The translations under genes and the position numbers were made by a program. This document shows, in pieces, positions 58,030-64,000 of a stretch of DNA of 64,000 bases. Location: NCBI GenBank assembly GCA_050084515.1, contig CM114272.1, positions 2,480,001-2,544,000 of the forward strand. Reading direction: 5' to 3'. The notes under the pieces were generated by a model. It saw only the letters and a program-made list of their open reading frames with translations, was not told where the DNA came from and did not search any database. The stretch comes from Blasia pusilla. Lineage: Eukaryota > Marchantiophyta > Marchantiopsida > Blasiales. The number at the start of each line of letters is the position of its first letter. Position 1 is the stretch's first letter.

Positions 58030-58734
58030 TCTTGGTGTGGTGCTGCGTTCCAGTTTAGGGAATCGCAACCCCCACCCAGCCTATACAGTCGCCTATAATT
58101 GGAGTTCGGAGCTCTAGGTGTGGGACTCGCTTCAATTTAGGAATCGAGATCTCTGCCAGCCTACAATCTTCTGTAGTTGGACAGACAGAAGCCGAGATGG
58201 ATGGATCGATCGACTAATTTAGGCCTATAACGTTTCCCTTAACGCTTTTAATCGTGTACCATTCTAATTAATCACCGCTGACATTGATTAGACATGCGAA
58301 TTTTCTCCACACTGATGTGTGGATAGAATAATCAGCGCTTCGGTGGGATTCAGAGAATGAAAGGTGATGAAACTATCATCGCCACATTTGCAACTTTTAG
58401 GAAAACGGTTAGAAAATGTTAAGAGTAACAGATTTAGATAATGGAAATTGACACCCCTCCCGATGGCCTGAGGATGCTAGAGGCGGAGGACATTTCCGAG
58501 TGGGCATTGAAAGAAGGCGGCCTTAAGGAAACAGAGAAAGCAAAGCAGATTTGTAGGTTTATTTGTACATGAGAAGGAAAGGCGGCGGACTCAGATTCCA
58601 ATTGCTAGAAAGAAAGGTTGAATGTCTTGGGAAGATCCTGATATAAATGAGAGTAACTGTGTTTCTCGACAGATCTAGCTTCAGTCCGCAGATTCTCCCT
58701 CTCCCTCTCTTTCTCTCTCTCCGGGTGATCGATC
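58030..58734. other. No gene recognised
   Basis: Two loosely similar phrases (AGTTTAGGGAATCG at ~58054, AATTTAGGAATCGAG at ~58134) suggest an old ~80-bp duplication. Nothing else seen. Confidence 0.45.
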
Positions 58735-59100
58735 TCAAGCGATTGAGCCATGTTTACATCTTCGATTAGCGTGATCACTTGAATGAGCCGGGTGGCCGTT
58801 GTTTTCCTTCATTAATTTGTGATTTGCGGAATCGATAGAGTCACATACCCAAAAACTTGCAGGATGCGTAGCGAAAACTCTTCTCTGAGGTTAGTTGACC
58901 TGACATAAGGTCCTCTCAAAGAGGTTAGCTGAATTGACTTCGGAGATCGGGCAAAGTCTGCACCGAAGGGGACCCTTCTGAAACGATAAAGCCATGTCTA
59001 TGTCTTGGATAAGCGTGATCGCTTGAATGCGTTCCATATAAATCAGAGGTTTCCGGAATTTCTAGGTCATATTCCAAAAAACTTGCAAGATTTGCACTCC
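58735..59100 (+). repeat. Degenerate direct repeat, ~235 bp apart
   Basis: AGCCATGTTTACATCTTCGA and TAGCGTGATCACTTGAATG (58746 on) recur as AGCCATGTCTATGTCTTGGA and TAAGCGTGATCGCTTGAATG (58991 on); both copies then share GTCA..TTCC/ACCCAAAAACTTGCA. Confidence 0.75.
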
Positions 59101-59284
59101 AGTGATGGAGGGAAACAGACACGATTCCGATATAAAAACACTCTTGAATTGCAAGGGCGAAAGGCAAAATCCTCCGCGGACACCGTATCAGTAAGAGAGC
59201 GCTGACAGAAAACGGCCTTCAAGAATCCAACAAAATGACGCACCTTTCTCTATTGCCTGCGGAATTGAATCCTTTCTCTCTTCA

Positions 59285-59640
59285 CAGTGGAATTGAAGAA
59301 TCATTCGCGGAAAATCTTTGTTTTGGGAAACCGGCTCCGGTTCAGGACGAGGACCTTGAGCCAGAAAGAACAACAGTATGGGAACGCAACCAAGGTCGTG
59401 CACCTTCTGTGACGATAGATAAGGATTAACCCTGCTTTCTCCCCTGCGGGAAATTCACAACACACAAAATAGCTTGTAGTACCAGAGCTATACATCGAAT
59501 TCAGTAGCCTAGTTTCCCTGCCCAAAGCTGCATATATTCCCTTCACAAACATTGGTCGCTCCACTGGCAAGTAACGTGTATTAGGGATCGCAATCAGGCA
59601 TGAAAGACAGTGCAGTGAACATCTTTTAGGTCTATACCAA
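59285..59640 (+). mobile_element. Second LINE 3'-end fragment
   Basis: Follows 54648-54960 in order: TTTGGGAAACCGGCTCCGGT / GGACGAGGA, AGTATGGGAACGCAACCAAG, CGGGAAATTCACAACACACA, TTCAGTAGCCTAGTTTCCCT, GCCCAAAGCTGC, CACTGGCAAGTAACGTGTAT and AGGGATCGCAATCAGG. Diverged by roughly a quarter, so it is an older or sister copy. 5'-truncated, as LINE copies usually are. Confidence 0.85.
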
Positions 59641-60944
59641 GAATATCTGCACAACGAAAATCTCCCATGTACTGCTTTATTCAGTTCCTCCTCTGATGCC
59701 ATGCCATGTTCTCCCTCCACTCGTGTCGTACTTTCTTCACTTCTCTTTCTTCAATTAATTGCCCCCTTTTTTTAATTCCGGATGGGTTTTCCGTCACCCG
59801 CTTTTCATCGAGACATTCCTTATTGCATGTTCTCCCTCCGTGCATTCTTCCCTCACATTCCTGCCTGCGAACCGATCCCAATCTCTAGCACCGGACAGGA
59901 CGTACTAAATGCGCAGAGTCTCTCTTCGCAACTCTGGATAGATGAACAAGCTCACCACGTTGACAGCGCAGTAATTGCAATTTGAGAAGGGGGCGAGAAG
60001 CTCTCGTGATAATTAATATTCTAGGTTGATGTGCGGCACCACACCTGACTCGGGAAATAGTGGAACGTGATCGATGGACGGCAAGGCAGATTTGAGTTTA
60101 TAACGGCCAGCCACCACGCTCACGTGATTGCGCGGGGTCGCAAGAGCTGCAACGGAGCTCTTAAGGATCGCTGTTTTGGAACAGGGATAACCAGCTAGAG
60201 TTTCTTGCTTCGACCAATATGAAAACGGAGCGAGATTATACGATGTGATTGACATCGATCGTATTCCACTACTACCTAAGTCAAATTTAAAAACAGAGCG
60301 GGATTATACACAATCAATGTCTAAGTCCTTCGCATTGCGCGGAGCACTTCGATACCGAAAAGCGTGCATGAGAAAGAGCACAGGACCATTACAACGCGGT
60401 CTAGCGAAAAGGAGCGGACGCGATGCAAGTCCTCCGCATTCTAAATTTCATTACCTGTGCGAAACCAAGATAAAAAAAATAGACTGACGCAGAAAGAGGT
60501 GGACATCGAAATTTGAAGAATCAAGACGTGCGCGACTTGAACGCAATCATAGACCTCCACATAAGAAGCTCGCGAAAATCGTACAACGGAAGGAGAAAAA
60601 TCCACCATAAACAAGAAGGAGCGGAATGGCAACATAAACGAAGTGAATATCCTTCCTGAACAGCAACAACCAACACAAGAAAAAGCGGAATGGAAACACA
60701 AAGAATACTATGACAGTCACCGTCCTGTACGACAAAAGAAACACTAACAATCACAAAAGGACCTGAAAGGAAAGCAGCAATGAAAGTGACCGACTTCAAA
60801 AGCAAAAGCAACCGCCACCACAGATCAGAGAAGAGCGGGACGGGTGTGCTATCAAAGTGAGTGATTGTCCTGGCACATTAATGTGCCATGGACGGCTGAT
60901 GAAATCATGATACTTCCCGTCATTTGAGAGAAATTTGCTGTCGA
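59641..60944. other. No gene recognised
   Basis: 59778-59813 is the second copy of the 57945 repeat. 60540-60800 has loosely repeated AAGCGGAATGGAAACA / GAGCGGAATGGCAACA phrases (60621, 60683). Frames of 66-96 codons on both strands with no motif. Confidence 0.45.
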
Positions 60945-61550
60945 AAGAGCAGCAACTTAGCTCGATCACCGAGCTGGAACCGCCGTAGCTTTTGTCGTAG
61001 CCTGGAAAGAGCGGCAGCCTGCCTGCGTTGCCAAGCTGGACCAGCATGGATCTTTGGCGTAGAATGGAAGAAGCAACAACCTAGCTCATTCACCAAGCTG
61101 GTACCACAGTTACTCGTAACAGAAGCCAACAAAACTAGCAAAAACATGGCTGAATTTCCAAGTTTGTACCACCACAGTTCTTTGTCAATGGCTAGAAAGA
61201 ACAACAAGCTAGCTCAATTCCCAAGCTGGTATCACCACAGCTCCTTTTCCTAGCCTCCAAACAGCAAGTTAGCATCAACCTAGTTCAATTCTCAAGATGT
61301 TTGCACCAAAGCTTCTGGTCTTATCCTAGGATCTGCAACAACCTGCCTCAATTCCCAAGCTGGTAACACCTTAGCTCCTTGTCCCAGTCTGGAAAGACCA
61401 ACAACCTGGCTGAATTCGCAAGCTGGTGCCGCCACAGCTCTTTGACGTAGCCTGAAAGAGCCACAACCTCCCTGACTTGCAGCTGGTGCCATATCTTTTT
61501 GTCGGCGCCGGCCGGGGAGAAGCATGAACCTAGCTCAATTGCCAACCATC
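60945..61550 (-). repeat. 62-63-bp minisatellite, nine to ten degenerate copies
   Basis: On the + strand each unit reads roughly GAAAGAGCAACAACCTAGCT, CAATTCCCAAGCTGGTACCA, CCACAGCTCTTTGTCGTAGC and CTG. The AGCTGG anchor (or its variant) falls at 60972, 61034, 61096, ~61161, 61225, ~61295, 61358, 61421 and 61481: spacings 62, 62, 65, 64, 70, 63, 63, 60. Because 63 is 21 codons, long frames open on the - strand (KELWWYKLGNSA, KELWRHQLANSA, KELRCYQLGN), but frame changes between units argue against a current protein. Confidence 0.9.
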
Positions 61551-61688
61551 GCATCTTTTAATGCATGTAGAAAATGGAGAAAAAATAAAATTAAGTTTGT
61601 AATTTTTTAATTCATGTTAAATATTTTTTTTAATTGAATTGAAGAATAAAACATTTCATTAATTAAAATTAGCTAATGATTTAATGAA

Positions 61689-63206
61689 TCTATACTATAA
61701 TGTGAGGAGGAGGGGTTACTTCTTTTGGTAATTCCCCCCTCCCAAAGAAGTGAAGCCCCTCCAAATATAGTGATTTGCACTGTGAGCTTGTGAGAAAGAG
61801 TTAAAAACGGGATGCGAGCTTGTATTTGGAGGGGATGTTATTTCACGGTCTTATATTCGAAAGGGTTAAAAATTCTAGACGACCTTATATTTGAAGGGGA
61901 TCCTCTTTCACGAAGATTTTATTTGATCGGAAAGTTTTCACACCCTTTTGAACTTACTAGCCGTAATATGACACATGTTAGCTCACTAGACGAGTACAGA
62001 AAATTTAGAATGGCCTCTAAAAGTTGCGCTCTCTCTAAGTTGGAACATTCTTCACACTATCGTCAAATGATCTGAAGAACGTGGTGACACATGAGGCATT
62101 GAAGGTGGTGAAACTCTGCCGAAGGTGATGAAACTCCGACCAAGGTGGTGAAACTGCGACACTCATTGAATCGAAGGGGCGAAGGGAATTTCAAGGTAAA
62201 CCATCTGATTCTAATGGCTATGGATTCCTGATTCTTAAGGTTGTGGATTCCGGTGCTAGAATCCAAGACCCTGTGAGTGTTCCCTTAACGACAGAATTCT
62301 AGAGAGCGCGGCAGTATCACTGCACTTTCCTTACGTATTTTCAGCTTACAGGAGAACCTAGCACTGAATTCTCTTTTCCCTCGACGTCGATTGTGGGAAG
62401 AAGCCGCAATTCCTTCTCTTAGCGATCGATGCTAACTCTGCGAGGGCAAAATCGGATGCATTTTACGTCTGCTTCCTAAGAGATTTGGACGAATCGGGTA
62501 AGAAGATTTCTCGTAGTTTCCTTTCAGAAATGCGCTTTCCCGGGGGCTTGCTTCTCCCCAAATCGGAGATTTTTACGAAGAATTTTTTGAAGGCGGGTTC
62601 TTCTGTTCCGCACATTCGCAAGCTGAAAATTCTTACCCAATTCCTCATGGCTCACGAGCGGACGATTCCTTCCCACTTGCAAATGCAATCGCATGAGAAA
62701 TTCCTTGGCATCAATAGCGGCACCGCTCCCCAATTTTAATCGCAGTAGCAAGTCATTGCGATCAAAAGTATTACCACCTTTGACAAATCTTCTTTGTAGG
62801 CACTCGGAATTCGTCCTTCATGGAAGAACTTCTTTACGTTAGTAATTCCAGGTGTTGGAAATTTCTTCTAAAAACCAATTCTCAATCCGTTTCTTGTTCA
62901 TCAAGAGGCCTCTGTCAAAAAGCCTCCTTCCATCCAACCCAAATCTCTATGCGGGTCCGAATTTCAGCCGAATTTCACGATTCATAAAATGGCCCATTGA
63001 TTTTCATTGCTATGTCTTTTGATTCAAGCTGCATATTGAGAGAGAGAAATTTGGGAGGGAGAGAAGGGCTAACGCAAAGGAGAGTCTCAGCGTCTTGCCC
63101 TGGTTTCACACCAGACGTGAGGGAAGCCGAATGGGGGAACTTCCGGAGACCAAGGGGAGACTTTGCAAATTTTGATGTCGGAGCAACGCACGCGCATTCT
63201 TACTAG
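61689..63206 (+). mobile_element. Candidate non-autonomous Helitron, 1,518 bp
   Basis: Host A at 61688, then TCTATACTATAATGTGAGG, the common plant Helitron 5' start. Right end: GCAACGCACGCGCATTCTTA then CTAG at 63203-63206, and host T. The last 25 bases closely resemble the usual plant Helitron 3' end, though the left arm of the GC hairpin (GTCGGAGC, 63176-63183) is degraded. An imperfect inverted repeat (GGAGGGGTTACTTCTTT / AAAGAAGTGAAGCCCCTCC, 61709-61762) lies close to the 5' end. No Rep/helicase inside. Internal frames such as 62485-62739 (+) and 62751-62463 (-) are unassigned and could be captured host sequence. Confidence 0.55.
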
Positions 63207-63838
63207 TGTGTGTTATTTTGGTGGGAAGAGAGGAAGGGGAGGAACGGTATTGTTTAAACTTCTATGGAAAGGTGAAATTATTTAGGGGAGCATGATATTA
63301 TTTAAGTTTTAATTGATGAATGGAGTTATTAGGAAGAGCAGAATATTCTTACTCCTTTTAAGATTTGAGAATGTGAAAATTTTATTTGAAAAATTTGATC
63401 ATCTTTAAGAAATCATTTTTGTGTGCAACCACGAGCATGCTAACTAGTACCAGTGAATTGCAAAGATGCTACCACCCTAGCTATAATTCTATCAGATCAT
63501 AGCCGAGAGAAGACATGAATGAGGCTTCTTGGGAATGTTTGGGGAAGACATCTAATATTTTGCGTGATGTATTGGAAGAAGATATAAATAATATGCTACT
63601 GATGGTAAGATCTTTATTTTTTAATAATGATTTTTTCAAAATAGACTAAGGTTTGATTTTTCGCGATTATTTATCTTCATTATTATTGTAGAGTCCCCCT
63701 TCATTTTTCAAATTCTTCACTTTTTGACACTTAGCATTCTCCGCCAAATTAATAGGATCGCTTGAAGTTTATTTAAAATGGCACTCGGAAATTTTGAGGG
63801 TTAATTTTCATTTTGGAAGGTAATTTAATTTTGTACAT
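63207..63838. other. No gene recognised
   Basis: AT-rich. GCTAACTAGTACCAG at ~63439 recalls the flank of the Helitron end at 15828, but lacks the hairpin. Confidence 0.45.
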
Positions 63839-64000
63839 CATAGAGTTGCACAAAAAAGGATAAATCCATTCTTAGGACGGACATGGACTGACTAGTATGG
63901 ACATGTCCACGGACATGGATTACAGGAGATGGGACCCATATTTATAACTTATGTTGGAAGGTAGGACAAGGGAAAATGGGACAATAAAGGGGAAGGGAGT
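63839..64000 (+). mobile_element. hAT-like miniature element, cut by the window end
   Basis: CATAGAGTTGCACAAAAAAG, GGATAAATCCATTCTTAGGA and CGGACATGGAC match the left end of 27869-28177 (CATGGTTGCACAAAAATGG, GGACAAGTCCTTCCTTAGGA). A GGACATGTCCACGGACATGG palindromic stretch follows. The right end is outside the window. Confidence 0.6.

Overview
This is nuclear DNA from a land plant, most likely one with a large, repeat-laden genome (fern, lycophyte or gymnosperm would all fit; the sequence does not decide). Evidence: split genes with GT-AG introns, Ty1/copia and Ty3/gypsy elements (one with an initiator-Met tRNA primer site), Helitron helicase remnants, hAT-type miniature elements, LINEs, long TG and TC microsatellites, and a host gene of a family typical of the green lineage. 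No bacterial, organellar, tRNA or rRNA gene was found.

The one recognisable host gene is a decayed, still intron-containing copy of KCBP (kinesin-like calmodulin-binding protein; ZWICHEL in Arabidopsis), on the + strand from 18.39 kb to about 31.6 kb (perhaps 32.5 kb). Ten exons covering the MyTH4 and FERM domains can be placed, most with matching splice phases. Its seven in-frame stops are all TAA or TAG, four of them at positions that are glutamine in the family, and exon 4 carries a deletion and a frameshift. The motor domain is not in the window. A 5.6-kb antisense copia element, itself carrying two hAT miniature elements, sits in one intron.

Layout. 0-2.4 kb: Helitron Rep fragment and a gypsy integrase tail fused to a PHD finger (- strand). 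2.4-5.3 kb: broken copia pol (+). 6.7-8.1 kb: hAT-like GC-rich repeats and a degenerate tandem repeat. 8.1-11.7 kb: AT-rich, no gene recognised. 11.8-15.3 kb: a nearly intact non-LTR retrotransposon with an N-terminal CCHC finger, RT and a C-terminal CCHC plus restriction-like endonuclease (R2/NeSL/CRE-type architecture). 15.8-18.4 kb: Helitron-like terminus, inverted repeat, minisatellites. 18.4-32.5 kb: KCBP pseudogene. 33.7-34.0 kb: 98-bp tandem repeat. 35.3-41.3 kb: degenerate gypsy element (-) whose 3' LTR has swollen with a threefold TG/CGTG repeat, and which contains a Helitron PIF1-helicase fragment (+). 43.9-49.9 kb: degenerate copia element (+) with a foreign insert in gag. 50.4-55.0 kb: TC microsatellite and an endonuclease/RT LINE (+). 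55.2-61.6 kb: less AT-rich DNA with degenerate repeats, a second LINE 3' fragment and a 63-bp minisatellite. 61.7-63.2 kb: a candidate non-autonomous Helitron. 63.8 kb to the end: another hAT-like end.

Most elements are old: frames are broken, and the LTR pair that can be compared differs at roughly 15% of positions by eye. The non-LTR element at 11.8-15.3 kb is the exception, with only one stop and one frameshift seen in 3.5 kb.
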